A DNA stretch of 64,000 nucleotides from Pedobacter zeae (GCF_014196715.1 NZ_JACIEF010000001.1:974872-1038871), one strand, 5' to 3'. Shown: positions 53,782-62,987, counted from the first letter of the stretch. Program-made: numbers and translations. The notes: generated by a model not told the origin, from the letters alone.

Positions 53782-56109
53782 TTAATTTTTATGTGGAATG
53801 GTAAAAATAAAAGTTGCTCCTTTTCCACGCTCGCTCTCTACCCAAATGCGACCATTATGCCGTTCTACAATTTCTTTTGTGATAAAAAGACCCAGGCCTA
53901 ACCCCGAAACATGCTGATCCCTATTGCGAACCCTGTAAAACTGGCTGAATATATTCTGCTGATCTGCTTTACTGATTCCTATACCGTAATCGGTAATGGA
54001 AATTACATTTTCAGCATGATTTTTTATCGCCCTGATATCTACCTGGAGAGCGTCGGGAGCATATTTAACCGCGTTATTGATGAGATTGATGATCACCTGT
54101 TCCAGGCGCATTTTGTCGCCGTAAATGAAAAGTTCATTTTCTAAGTCGCAGGCAAAAGTACGGGTAGGCATAGATTGCCTGAATGTATCGCAAACCTCCT
54201 GGATTAATTCTCCAAGATCAAAATGTTCGAAGAAAAACTGCATTTTTCCTGCCTGTACTTTTGAAATATCGAAAAGATCATTAACCAGGCGGTTTAGTTT
54301 TTCGAGCTGATGTATCGATTTATCTAAAAACTTTTTACCTAACCCCTCGGTAACCATTGTCTTTTGTAGTATTTGCAAAAATCCGCTCATCGAGGTTAAG
54401 GGTGTTTTGAGTTCGTGTGATGCAAGGGCTATAAACTCATCTTTTTTCCTGCTCAGCGCAGATACTTCTTCAAAGAGTTTCGAATTGTCGAGGGCTATGG
54501 CCGCTTGCGACGCTATGCTGACCACAACATCTTCGTGTTCTTCCAAAAAAACACCCTGTTCAGGATGCCCAAAAAAGAGGCCACCGGTTACCGCACCTGA
54601 GGCCGATATAACCGGAACAGCGAGGTAGCTGCGCACGGGCAGATGGCCTTCGGGCATTCCAAAATGCGGGGCCATTTTACCATACCTGGGATCTTTGGTA
54701 ATATCGTCGACCCTAACCACGCCTAATCCACTAAAGGTAGGATGGAACAGTGCAGTGTTCCTAGGCATCCCTAATTTTTCAAATGCCTCTCGTGGTGCCC
54801 CTGAAAGGGTAAAGAGCATATAAGATTCACCGTTCTCATCCAACTTATTATAAAAGAAAGCACCAAATGCAGCTCCGGTTAGCTTGGTAGTGGCATCGGT
54901 AACTTTTTGCAGGATAACATTCACATCCATTTGTTCGCTGATGCTTTTCCCGATAGAGTTCAGCAGCAATAGTTTTTGCGAATTGTTTTCCATCGCAATT
55001 TCCGCTTCACGGGCAGCAGTGATATCCCGCGCAATTTTTGAGGCGCCAATAACAGTGCCATCTGAACTGAGAATAGGGGACACAGTGAGTGCTATTGGTA
55101 TTTCTTTGCCATCTTTCCGGATGCGGATGGTTTGATAATGGTCTATTTTTTTTCCGCTCCTGATGCTGCTTATGATGCGGTCTTCCTCATCAAGACGGTT
55201 ATGTGGGATCAGAATCGAAATGTGGCGACCAACGGCCTCACTTTCCGTGTACCCGAAAATATGCTCAGCGCCCTTATTCCAGGTGATGATAATACCTTCA
55301 AGCGTTTTACTGATAATGGCATCATCGGAACTTTCAACAATTGCGGCAAGCGTAGCCCGCTTTTCGTCGGCCAGTTTTTGGGCAGTGATGTTGCGGGCAA
55401 TTTTGCTGGTGCCGATCACATCACCTTTTTTGTTGCGTACCGGAGAAACTGTAAGGGATACCGGAATAAGCGTGCCATCCTTGGCAATATGGACAGTTTG
55501 AAAATGGGCTGTTTTATTACTCTGGCTCACTTTGCTGTTAATCATATCTTCTTCATGACGGCGATCAGCAGGCAGGAGTAAGGCCATATGTCTTCCCGTT
55601 ACTTCGGACGCGGCATAGCCGAATATGGTTTGTGCACCCTTGTTCCAGCTGGTTATAATGCCATCCAAAGTTGTAGATATGATTGCATCATCTAATCCTT
55701 CAATAATCGCAGCCAGTGTAGCCTGCTGCTGTTCAGCAATAATTTCCCTGGAGATATCGCGAATAATCTGGGAAGCGCCAACTATATTTCCATCTTCGTC
55801 GGAAATCGGAGAAATGGTAATGGCCACAGGAATATCTTTTCCGGCGCGGGTTTTCCTAACTGAATGAAAGTTGTCTATTTTAACGCCATTTAAAATATCA
55901 TTAAGCATCTGATGCTGCTCTCCAAAATAGCCCGCATCCATGATGATGTTCATGCTTGCTCCATCCGTTTCAATGCTGCTATAGCCAAAAAGGATTTCAG
56001 CCGCAGGATTCCAATGGGTAATGGAGAAATCGAGGTCATGGCAAATGACCGCATCTTCCATTCCATCAAAAATTGACTTGAATGTGAATAGCTGCTTTGA
56101 ATACTCCAT
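53782..56109 (-). CDS. Cytoplasmic sensor kinase: three PAS, GAF, HisKA, HATPase
   Basis: The 775-residue protein has no membrane segment. Three PAS domains with PAC motifs occupy about 5-125, 130-250 and 255-380. The second and third are close internal duplicates (TLAAI-x-E-x-x-DDAIIS, ITSWNKGA, RHEEDMINS/DEEDRIISS). A GAF domain spans about 390-540, and HisKA has His565 in ALASHELKTPLT. HATPase motifs are LINNAVKYAP, DYGIGIS and GLGLGLF. It should sense an intracellular signal, perhaps light, oxygen or redox via a PAS cofactor, and pass phosphate to the receiver encoded next. Confidence 0.93.
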   Translation of the reverse strand: MEYSKQLFTFKSIFDGMEDAVICHDLDFSITHWNPAAEILFGYSSIETDGASMNIIMDAGYFGEQHQMLNDILNGVKIDNFHSVRKTRAGKDIPVAITISPISDEDGNIVGASQIIRDISREIIAEQQQATLAAIIEGLDDAIISTTLDGIITSWNKGAQTIFGYAASEVTGRHMALLLPADRRHEEDMINSKVSQSNKTAHFQTVHIAKDGTLIPVSLTVSPVRNKKGDVIGTSKIARNITAQKLADEKRATLAAIVESSDDAIISKTLEGIIITWNKGAEHIFGYTESEAVGRHISILIPHNRLDEEDRIISSIRSGKKIDHYQTIRIRKDGKEIPIALTVSPILSSDGTVIGASKIARDITAAREAEIAMENNSQKLLLLNSIGKSISEQMDVNVILQKVTDATTKLTGAAFGAFFYNKLDENGESYMLFTLSGAPREAFEKLGMPRNTALFHPTFSGLGVVRVDDITKDPRYGKMAPHFGMPEGHLPVRSYLAVPVISASGAVTGGLFFGHPEQGVFLEEHEDVVVSIASQAAIALDNSKLFEEVSALSRKKDEFIALASHELKTPLTSMSGFLQILQKTMVTEGLGKKFLDKSIHQLEKLNRLVNDLFDISKVQAGKMQFFFEHFDLGELIQEVCDTFRQSMPTRTFACDLENELFIYGDKMRLEQVIINLINNAVKYAPDALQVDIRAIKNHAENVISITDYGIGISKADQQNIFSQFYRVRNRDQHVSGLGLGLFITKEIVERHNGRIWVESERGKGATFIFTIPHKN

Positions 56110-56513
56110 AGTTCAGTTTAGGGTTTGGCGATACCTATATAAAACAGCATTGATTTTAAATTGTTTTTGATAGCATTCAGTTATTTCTTAAACAGCCTGG
56201 CGAAAGTAGCGCCCTGATTGTAGTCTTATGTGGATCGGATCTGGAGTAAGGGCTATCATTCGCTTTTGATAGTTTAACCTTTAATCGCATCGATTTAAGG
56301 GCAATTTTTGGCTCTCGCAAGCCTGTGGTAAAAGACGGTAGCAGCATTTCGAACCAGGATTTGAATCCTTAAAAAAAACTTGTTTTAATTTTTTACGCTG
56401 AATAAACTAAGCAAATACTGTTTTTCTAGGTGAATTAACTATGCTTTGTTCTAAAATTCCAATAAACAGGCTGCATTGATTTGTTTTATGCTTAGCTTTA
56501 AATGCAAACAAAA
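56110..56513. other. Intergenic region without a clear gene
   Basis: The 404 bases between the kinase gene and the GNAT-like gene contain one short hairpin (CTATCA...TGATAG, 56255-56274) and a T-arm-like stretch near 56350-56370 that does not fold into a tRNA. No reading frame of note or -7 promoter of good quality was seen. Confidence 0.5.
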
Positions 56514-57400
56514 ATGAAAGAAAATTACATTACACCGAGGCTTATATGCAGTAGATTAGGATTGCCTGATACCGATTTTATTTTTGAACTATTAAATTCA
56601 CCCGAATGGATAAAGTTTATTGGAGACAGGGGTATTACGAGCAAGACAGCTGCGGAAGATTATATCAAAAGATAACCAATGATCCTGCCAGTAACTTTTG
56701 GGTAGTAAAAATTAAGGATATAGAAATACCAATTGGTATTATAACTTTTATCAAACGGGAATACCTGGATGATTATGATATTGGTTTTGCATTTCTTAAT
56801 AAATATTCAAAAAAAGGTTACGCACTGGAAGCTTCAGCAGCTTTTTTAATGGATCAGATAAAAAATGAGGGACGTTCCAATATCTTTGCGATAACTACAA
56901 AAGCAAATTCGGATTCTATTCAACTTTTAGAAAAGTTAGGTATGCAATTTTCAAAGGAATTGGATCGCGAAAATAGCTCGCTGCAGGTTTATTCGCTAAT
57001 GACCGATAAATTTCTGCTCAATGAATTGACCTGGCAATTTTTTGATGTTTTTACAAATGCCGATCAACGCGAGCCCGATTGGGAGAATATTTATCGTATC
57101 TGCCTGCCCGAAGTCATAATAATCAGAAAGCATGAAGATTCCAGCGATATTTACAATTTAAGCTCTTTTATTGAACCAAGAAGGGCGATGCTTATGGATG
57201 GTACGTTGACCGGATTTGAAGAAAGGGAAACTTTTGCTGAGACTAAAATAATTGGGAATATCGCGCAGCGGCATTCAAAATATCAGAAAGAAGGCTATGT
57301 TAACGGCGTTTATTTTAAGGGTAAAGGAAATAAATTTTTCCAGTTTATCCGAACAGATGGCTGCTGGAAAATATGCTCAGTGATTTGGGAAGACGAGTAA
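56514..57400 (+). pseudogene. GNAT acetyltransferase-NTF2-like fusion, frameshifted
   Basis: The start at ATG 56514 reads MKENYITPRLICSRLGLPDT and continues to AAEDYIKR before a TAA at 56673-56675. The downstream frame continues KITNDPASNFWVVKI, the natural next part of a RimJ-like GNAT domain, with YDIGFAFLNKYSKKGYALEA and ITTKANSDSIQLLEKLGM. Adding one A to the run at 56667-56670 restores one frame. After the GNAT domain comes an NTF2-like domain of about 120 residues ending in CWKICSVIWEDE. An open frame from ATG 56606 (264 codons) survives but lacks the first part of the GNAT fold. It could be a true pseudogene or a sequencing error. Confidence 0.7.
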
Positions 57401-57496
57401 ACCGCTTGTGGACCCCTATGTAAGCTCATATAAATCAGGTTGAGCGTAGTTAAGGATGATCCTTCACTACTTATTTGTAACATTTACGATTTAATT

Positions 57497-57527
57497 TGAA
57501 ACGATTGTTTCAGATAATTTATCTTTG
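57497..57527 (+). promoter_or_regulatory. tetR promoter with overlapping operator
   Basis: TTG at 57496-57498 and TATCTTTG at 57520-57527 lie 21 bases apart. The operator-like TGAAACGATTGTTTCA (57497-57512) overlaps the TTG box. The same word recurs as a perfect palindrome at 58129, before the SDR gene. Confidence 0.7.
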
Positions 57528-57534
57528 TACCGAT

Positions 57535-58113
57535 ATGGCCAGAAATGTTGAATTTGACGAAGCACTTGCGATCCAGAAAGCGATGGAAGTTTTTTGGAAG
57601 AAGGGGTATAACGGTGCTTCGCTTCGTGACCTGACCGATGCGATGAAGATTAACAGCAGCAGCCTGTACAATACTATTGGTGATAAGCAGGAACTTTTTG
57701 TGCGTTGTGTGCAGCATTATACTGATCTGCGAAAGCTGGATTGGGAAAAGCGCCTGAAAAGCAAGAAATCACCGCTAGCTACCTTAGTGGATTATATCCA
57801 CGAAGCGGTGAATATTATTATCAATGGTGAAGACAGTTGTATGGCCGTTAAAAGCGCATTTGAAGTTGCTACAAATGACCTGCGCGTGAAACAAATCCTG
57901 GCGGCAGACGATCAGCGGTCTTACCAATTCCTGCACGACTTGATTAAGAATGCCATGCAACAGGGTGAAATCCGTGATGACGAAGACCCCGCTTTACTGG
58001 CTGATTATTTTAACAGCACCTGGACGGGTTGGTACGAAAGCTATATCCTTCACAAAGACCCGGTGAAGATCAGGCGAATGGCAGAATATTTTATTAAACA
58101 ATTATCAAAGTAA
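57535..58113 (+). CDS. TetR-family repressor
   Basis: The ATG at 57535 lies just after the -7 box (57520-57527), excluding the start at 57496. The 192-residue protein begins MARNVEFDEALAIQKAMEVFWKKG and has a TetR helix-turn-helix (GASLRDLTDAMKINSSSLYNTIGDKQELF), followed by an all-helical ligand domain with a Cys (SCMAVKSAFEV). The matching operators before its own gene and before the SDR gene imply that it represses both. The SDR product's substrate or a related compound may be the inducer. Confidence 0.92.
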   Translation: MARNVEFDEALAIQKAMEVFWKKGYNGASLRDLTDAMKINSSSLYNTIGDKQELFVRCVQHYTDLRKLDWEKRLKSKKSPLATLVDYIHEAVNIIINGEDSCMAVKSAFEVATNDLRVKQILAADDQRSYQFLHDLIKNAMQQGEIRDDEDPALLADYFNSTWTGWYESYILHKDPVKIRRMAEYFIKQLSK

Positions 58114-58128
58114 ATTTTTTTTCACTAT

Positions 58129-58150
58129 TTCTGAAACAATTGTTTCAGAA
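58129..58150. promoter_or_regulatory. TetR operator upstream of the SDR gene
   Basis: A perfect 22-bp palindrome centred on AATT has the core TGAAACAATTGTTTCA (58132-58147). It matches the imperfect site at 57497-57512, differing in the centre. It lies 15 bases before the SDR start codon, in the gap of 52 bases after the tetR stop. Confidence 0.75.
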
Positions 58151-58165
58151 TAATTATTCAAGAAT

Positions 58166-58942
58166 ATGGAAACACTAGATTTAAAAGGTAAAACAGTTTT
58201 AGTAACAGGTGGTACGAAGGGTATCGGCAAAGCTATAGCTGATGAATTGGCCAAAGCAGGCGCACAAGTCATTGTCAGTGCAAGAACAAAACCCAATGAG
58301 ACTTCACATCATTTTATTGCGGCAGACCTTACCAGTGCCAGTGACGTGGACCGGCTATCCAAAGAAATTGATGACACCTTTGGAGGTATTGACATCCTGA
58401 TTAACAATGTGGGCGGGCTGACTACACCGGGTGGCGGGCACAGTACACTGACCGATGCGCATTGGCAACAGGAATTAGACCTGAACCTCATTTCTGCCAT
58501 CCGCCTGGACAGGATCTTGCTGCCAAAGATGATCGAAAAGCAAAGCGGGGTGATCATTCACATTTCTTCGGTCGCAGGCAAACAAGCATTATGGAACCTG
58601 AATTTAGCTTATGCTGTTTCTAAAGCGGCACTGAACAGTTACAGTAAAGCATTGGCAACCGAACTGGCCGGTAAGGGTGTACGTGTTTTGACTGTAGCAC
58701 CAGGAGCGACCAAAACAGCACCCATGGTAAAATTCCTGGAAGACTATTCGGCCTCAGCAGGCATTAGTCCCGAAGAGGGTATGAAACAACTGATGGCACA
58801 GACCGGCGGTATTCCAATGGGGCGGATGGCAGAGCCGGAAGAGGTTGCCCAGCTTGTCCACTTCCTGGTTTCACCTTCAGCCGCTTACCTTACCGGAACG
58901 ATCTACGCCATAGATGGCGGATCATTGCCGGTGGTCAATTAA
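58166..58942 (+). CDS. Short-chain dehydrogenase/reductase
   Basis: The 258-residue classical SDR has the cofactor loop VTGGTKGIGKAIA, ADLTSASDVDRL, ILINNVGG, the Ser in IHISSVAG, and the catalytic YAVSK. AIDGGSLPVVN ends the C-terminal region. The Arg in VSARTK suggests NADP(H) preference. It would oxidise or reduce a small carbonyl or alcohol. The TetR repressor is encoded directly upstream, and this gene has a palindromic operator before its start, so expression is probably induced by a ligand. Confidence 0.92.
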   Translation: METLDLKGKTVLVTGGTKGIGKAIADELAKAGAQVIVSARTKPNETSHHFIAADLTSASDVDRLSKEIDDTFGGIDILINNVGGLTTPGGGHSTLTDAHWQQELDLNLISAIRLDRILLPKMIEKQSGVIIHISSVAGKQALWNLNLAYAVSKAALNSYSKALATELAGKGVRVLTVAPGATKTAPMVKFLEDYSASAGISPEEGMKQLMAQTGGIPMGRMAEPEEVAQLVHFLVSPSAAYLTGTIYAIDGGSLPVVN

Positions 58943-59081
58943 ATTTAATAGCAATTATTGGTTCATGGAAAGCTTTTAACAGCCGCTAAAGGCTTTCCAT
59001 GTGCTGTAACGATTGCGTTTAAACCTCCCTATTCTTTGATGCTGCTGTAAAAAATTGCAAATTGCAGTAAAGTTGAATCGA

Positions 59082-59714
59082 ATGGCAAGAAAAGTTACTG
59101 ATGGACCGGTTAGGAACAAAGAGCGCACTAAATCGAATTTGATATCTGCACTCGGGAAGATCTTGAAAAAGGATGGTTTTTCGGGATTAAATATCACCAG
59201 GGTAGCAGAGGTTGCAAAGGTAGATAGGAGACTCATCTATGATTACTTTGGAGGACTTGACGGCTTGGTAAATGAATACCTGAGCAGAAACGACTATTGG
59301 AAAATTAATACTGATGACATTGGTCGTATTGTGGAAGCAAGCAAGGCTGATGCCGGAAAGAAATTGACTTACCGGGTGCTGGAAGATCAGTTCGACAGCC
59401 TGATCAATAATGAAGAAATGCGCCGGATTATTACCTGGGGCCTGAGCGAAAAGCTTCCGATCCTAAAAGAACTGGATTTGAAACGGGAAACAATCGGCGA
59501 TCAGATCTTAAGTGAGGTGGTAGATGGATATTTTAAAAATACAGATAAAAACTTCAGGGCCATATATGCACTCTTAATGGGAGGGGTGTATTACCTTACC
59601 CTGTATGCCAAAATGCAGGAGAATCCTTTTTGTGGGATCGATATTCAACAGCCCGCTGGCGAGCAAGCCATTAAAGATGCACTTAAACAAATCCTGGATA
59701 TAACCTATGGCTAG
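59082..59714 (+). CDS. TetR-family regulator
   Basis: From the ATG at 59082 the protein has 210 residues; the frame extends nine codons further upstream. The DNA-binding part is RTKSNLISALGKILKKDGFSGLNITRVAEVAKVDRRLIYDYFGGLDGLVNEYL, the usual TetR N-terminal unit. The C-terminal domain is of the less conserved helical type with WGLSEKLPILKELDLKRE. No divergent partner is adjacent, and no copy of the TGAAAC operator is seen before it, so it is independent of the upstream tetR/SDR pair. Confidence 0.85.
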   Translation: MARKVTDGPVRNKERTKSNLISALGKILKKDGFSGLNITRVAEVAKVDRRLIYDYFGGLDGLVNEYLSRNDYWKINTDDIGRIVEASKADAGKKLTYRVLEDQFDSLINNEEMRRIITWGLSEKLPILKELDLKRETIGDQILSEVVDGYFKNTDKNFRAIYALLMGGVYYLTLYAKMQENPFCGIDIQQPAGEQAIKDALKQILDITYG

Positions 59715-59924
59715 ATTCAGAATTAAGGTAGAAAGGCGTTCCCGACGTTTGGGGGAATGATTTAGACTGTTGGAATATTTCGGGTAGCAAAAAACAGCTG
59801 CAATCTATTTCTTAATTAATTTATTGATATTTAAAAACACAACAACCATACGATTGGGCTCCAGCTGTTAAAATCGGATCAATCTGTGAAAAACCAAAAA
59901 AGACCGCACTTGCAGCCTTCTGAT

Positions 59925-60299
59925 CTAAAAATTCTCTTTAATTTTTCGTTTATGTGTCTTTCCCCACTGTGAGAGCGCAATGATGACAGGTTTTAGCGTT
60001 CTGCTGTAATCGGTTGAGATATATTCTACCACCACAGGAATTTGATCTGCATGAACAACTCTTTTTACAAAGCCATTCAATTCAAGATCTTTTAATTCGT
60101 TGGAAAGAACTCTTGCAGAAATCCCTTGAATACTTCTTTGCAACTCATTGAACCTTATATTCCCGTTTTCCTGAAGAACAATAATAATTTTCAGCTTCCA
60201 TTTTCCACCGATTACGTAGATCGCATCTTCAACGGAGGAGAGATTCTCCGAACATTTTTGAGCAGTGATAGGCTCTTCAAAAACTACAGTATCTTCCAT
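59925..60299 (-). CDS. HxlR-family regulator
   Basis: The 124-residue protein is an HxlR winged helix: YVIGGKWKLKIIIVLQENGNIRFNELQRSIQGISARVLSNELKDLELNGFVKRVV, then VVEYISTDYSRTLKPVIIALSQWG. A single Cys (AQKCSEN) precedes the fold, a common place for a redox or electrophile-sensing Cys in this family. It is divergent from the azoreductase gene across 107 bases. It is therefore the likely repressor of that gene, responding to quinones or other electrophiles. Confidence 0.9.
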   Translation of the reverse strand: MEDTVVFEEPITAQKCSENLSSVEDAIYVIGGKWKLKIIIVLQENGNIRFNELQRSIQGISARVLSNELKDLELNGFVKRVVHADQIPVVVEYISTDYSRTLKPVIIALSQWGKTHKRKIKENF

Positions 60300-60373
60300 A
60301 ACTACATTTTAACTAACCCGAAGGTTACTACTAACCTTTCGTTTACTACTTACTTTTAATAAGCTAATGTACA

Positions 60374-60381
60374 TAATTTTG
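60374..60381 (+). promoter_or_regulatory. -7 element for the azoreductase gene
   Basis: TAATTTTG matches TAnnTTTG and predicts a start about 20 bases before the ATG at 60407. GGTTA-CTAC-TAACC near 60323-60336 is an inverted repeat that may be the HxlR site. Confidence 0.45.
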
Positions 60382-60406
60382 CTAAAGAAATTTTAATTAT
60401 TAAAAA

Positions 60407-61012
60407 ATGAAAAATATACTTCACATTATTTCAAGTCCGAGAGCAGAAATTTCAGCAAGCAGAAAATTAGGAAATGCTGTTGTAGAAAAAATTAAAGAGA
60501 AATATTCTGGTGCTGTTGTAAAAGAGCGCGACCTTACGAAAAACCCGGTGCCACTTTTAGAACAAAAGCACATTAATACTTTCTTTTCTCCTGCTGAAAG
60601 CTACTCTTCTGAACAGGTAGAAATTCACGAATATTCAACAGGATTAATTGCAGAATTACAGGAAGCCGATATTATCGTTGTGGATTCTCCAATGTATAAT
60701 TTCTCTGTTCCTGCAACTTTAAGAGCATATTTTGATTTCACTTCAAGAGCCGGATATACTTTTAAATATGACGAAAACGGTCCCAAAGGTTTACTGAATA
60801 ATAATAAGAAACTATACATTGCTTTTACTTCCGGAAATATTTATTCAGAAGGACCTTATCAAATTTACGACTCGAATGTACCTTACATCAAAAACGTTTT
60901 TGGATTTTACGGTGTTTCGGATGCGAGCGTTTTCCGCGCAGAAGGTTTGGCCATTCCGGGGATTATGGAAACCTCTTTGGAAAAGGCAATTGAAGCAATT
61001 ACTATTGATTAA
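60407..61012 (+). CDS. FMN-dependent NADH-azoreductase/quinone reductase (AzoR type)
   Basis: The 201-residue flavodoxin-like protein has the AzoR order: HIISSPRAEISASRKLGNAVV with the FMN phosphate site, DSPMYNFSVPATLRAYFDFTSRAGYTFKYDENGPKGLL, and YDSNVPYIKNVFGFYGVSDASVFRAEGL. It reduces azo dyes and quinones by two electrons with NADH. The adjacent divergent HxlR regulator is the usual partner of such genes. The strong terminator at 61036 ends the unit. Confidence 0.93.
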   Translation: MKNILHIISSPRAEISASRKLGNAVVEKIKEKYSGAVVKERDLTKNPVPLLEQKHINTFFSPAESYSSEQVEIHEYSTGLIAELQEADIIVVDSPMYNFSVPATLRAYFDFTSRAGYTFKYDENGPKGLLNNNKKLYIAFTSGNIYSEGPYQIYDSNVPYIKNVFGFYGVSDASVFRAEGLAIPGIMETSLEKAIEAITID

Positions 61013-61035
61013 TTTTTTTAGATACAAGTGTCAGA

Positions 61036-61072
61036 AAACGAAGCCTTCCAATTTTAGGGAGGCTTCGTTTTT
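61036..61072 (+). terminator. Rho-independent terminator after azoreductase gene
   Basis: AAACGAAGCCTTCC pairs with GGGAGGCTTCGTTT (one G-T pair), followed by T-rich sequence. Confidence 0.9.
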
Positions 61073-61285
61073 TATTTCGGCTTTAATTATTGTTCTCTCG
61101 CAGGCTTGCCTGATTATGCAAATCTTTTTACCCAATTACGAGAGAAATAAAAAAAGGCATCAGCCATTTTGTGTTTTTAAAAATGAGAGCTGGCTCTAGC
61201 ATAGTAGCGTGTTGCTGCATCCCATGATCTCCTGTTTTATGAAATGGTGAGATTAAGGAAGAGCGGCGAAAGCCACCTCCCCAGC

Positions 61286-61849
61286 TTAGTTAATTGTGGC
61301 CGTTTCCAGTTCGGGAGCTAAAGGCCAGTCAACCGGAATATCGGTCAACGCATGCAGGTAGTTGGTGATGATTTTATCACCTATCACCATAACCACGTCG
61401 ATCAGGCTGGCTTCGGTATAGCCTGCCGCAAAGAAGTTTTCCAGTTCTTCTGATCTTACATGGCCACGGTTTTCAACAGTGCTTTTTGCCAGTTTGGCCA
61501 GTGCATCGAGTTTTGGATCAAAGCTGATGTTGGCACGGCGAATGTCCAAAATCTGCTCATCGGTAAAACCATTCATTTTGGCGAATTGTGTGTGCGCGCT
61601 CAGGCAATAAGAACACCTGTTTACCTGGCTAACTACCAAATTGATCACTTCACGCTCTTTAGCGCGAACAGATGTTTTTCTGTTTTGTAAAGCGAGGTAA
61701 TCGCTTAGTGCGGTATCTGAGTGACCAAAAATGGCGAACAGGTTGGGTACGAAGCCTACCATACTTTTCAGGTTGTCGAAAATGTTCTGGTTAGCAGGAG
61801 ATACTTGCTCTTTGGTTGGGATTGGGAAATTTTTCATAATCTGATTCAT
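61286..61849 (-). CDS. Carboxymuconolactone decarboxylase/AhpD-like protein
   Basis: The 187-residue protein has the AhpD/CMD fold and the redox motif NRCSYCLSAHTQFAKMNGFTDEQI, with the C-x2-C-x3-H arrangement of peroxidase-related AhpD-like proteins. FGHSDTALSDYLALQNRKTSVRAKEREVINLVVSQ precedes it. It may reduce peroxides or act in a related antioxidant or electrophile-handling step. The start at 61849 or at the next Met (61837) is equally plausible. An AraC-type regulator gene lies upstream on the same strand, 246 bases away. Confidence 0.87.
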   Translation of the reverse strand: MNQIMKNFPIPTKEQVSPANQNIFDNLKSMVGFVPNLFAIFGHSDTALSDYLALQNRKTSVRAKEREVINLVVSQVNRCSYCLSAHTQFAKMNGFTDEQILDIRRANISFDPKLDALAKLAKSTVENRGHVRSEELENFFAAGYTEASLIDVVMVIGDKIITNYLHALTDIPVDWPLAPELETATIN

Positions 61850-62095
61850 TTATTTTGTTATTGTCTTTTGACATTACAAAGGTGCGGTGGTGAGCGAAGC
61901 AGAAGAATAGAGAGAATTCCCGACGGCATGTAAAATTTACCGTTAGTGTGCTTTGCGCGCAATGTTCTTAACGGTAAGCAGGATGATAATTTTGCGGAAG
62001 AGAATTTTTTATGCAAGAGTGCAGATAACCATACGCGGAGTAGGTTACACAGAAATGTTGTAATTAAACGGGATGAAAGGTAATGTTAACCGGAT

Positions 62096-62962
62096 TTATC
62101 TTTCTTGGAAAGTAGATTTTGACTTAGCATTCCGGAAATCAGAAGGGGCGATTCCGATTTGTTTCTTAAAGAAATTACTGAAATAAGCGGCGTCTTCATA
62201 TCCTAAATCATAAGCAATTTCTTTAGCAGATTTATCTGTATACATGAGCAGGCGTTTGGCTTCCAGGAGAAGTCTGTCTCGGATCACAGTCAGCGGAGAT
62301 TTATCGTTGTATATCGCGAAATAATTTGCCAGTGTTTTAGGTGATTTATTCAATCGATCGGCGTAAAATTGTACAGTATGCTGTTTACGGTAATTGTTCT
62401 CCACCAGTAAATTGAATTTCCGCAAGATATCGAGTTTGTCTTCAGTTAGGGATTCGTTGTTCAGGTATTGCTTTTTAGCTAACCGGGTTACAATTATGAT
62501 GAGGCGTTTAAGCAGCATTTGCAGCATATCACGCTGTATGGTATCCTTATCATCAAACTCTTCTATAAATACCTGGAGCAAAAGGTTTAATTTTCTTTGT
62601 TGCTTTTCATCTAAAGCAATGAACATGATCTCAGCAGAGCCATAGAACAAAAAACCGACGCAGCTTACTTCTTTATCGTGATCTACAATGCAATAAAAGT
62701 TTCGGTTATATTGCCAGGCGATGACCTGTTCCGGGTGTTCAAAAGTAAAGGTCTGGTTCACCATTAATGGTAGGACGGTTTGAGAGGTGAGTGTGTATTG
62801 GATACCATCTATTGTTACGATCTGGGCTGGTCCATCATTCCATGCAATAGTCAAAAATTTATCTTTGTGATCCCTTTTAAAAAATAAACGGTCGAAATCT
62901 GGTTCGTGCAGGTTCAGGTGCAGTTCGCCGGTGGAAACCGGATCGATGTAGTGTAGCTTCAT
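62096..62962 (-). CDS. AraC-family transcription regulator
   Basis: The start at ATG 62962 gives 288 residues and lies 25 bases after a TATATTTG -7 box; the longer frame would start before that promoter. An N-terminal cupin-like sensing region (TIAWNDGPAQIVTIDGIQYTL) is followed by a helical linker. The C-terminal AraC domain has two helix-turn-helix units (RKQHTVQFYADRLNKSPKTLANYF and SAKEIAYDLGYEDAAYFSNFFKKQIG), ending in the classic FRNA. It probably activates the downstream AhpD-like gene or itself. Confidence 0.92.
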   Translation of the reverse strand: MKLHYIDPVSTGELHLNLHEPDFDRLFFKRDHKDKFLTIAWNDGPAQIVTIDGIQYTLTSQTVLPLMVNQTFTFEHPEQVIAWQYNRNFYCIVDHDKEVSCVGFLFYGSAEIMFIALDEKQQRKLNLLLQVFIEEFDDKDTIQRDMLQMLLKRLIIIVTRLAKKQYLNNESLTEDKLDILRKFNLLVENNYRKQHTVQFYADRLNKSPKTLANYFAIYNDKSPLTVIRDRLLLEAKRLLMYTDKSAKEIAYDLGYEDAAYFSNFFKKQIGIAPSDFRNAKSKSTFQER

Positions 62963-62987
62963 GTCACATTTAGTTGAAAATTTACTG

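Noticed and set aside
55132..55581. 149-codon and 112-codon plus-strand frames
   Set aside because: They are antisense to the PAS region of the kinase gene. The repetitive PAS coding sequence makes long open antisense frames.
56350..56380. T-arm-like stretch resembling the 3' half of a tRNA
   Set aside because: No acceptor, D or anticodon arm can be drawn with it in either direction.
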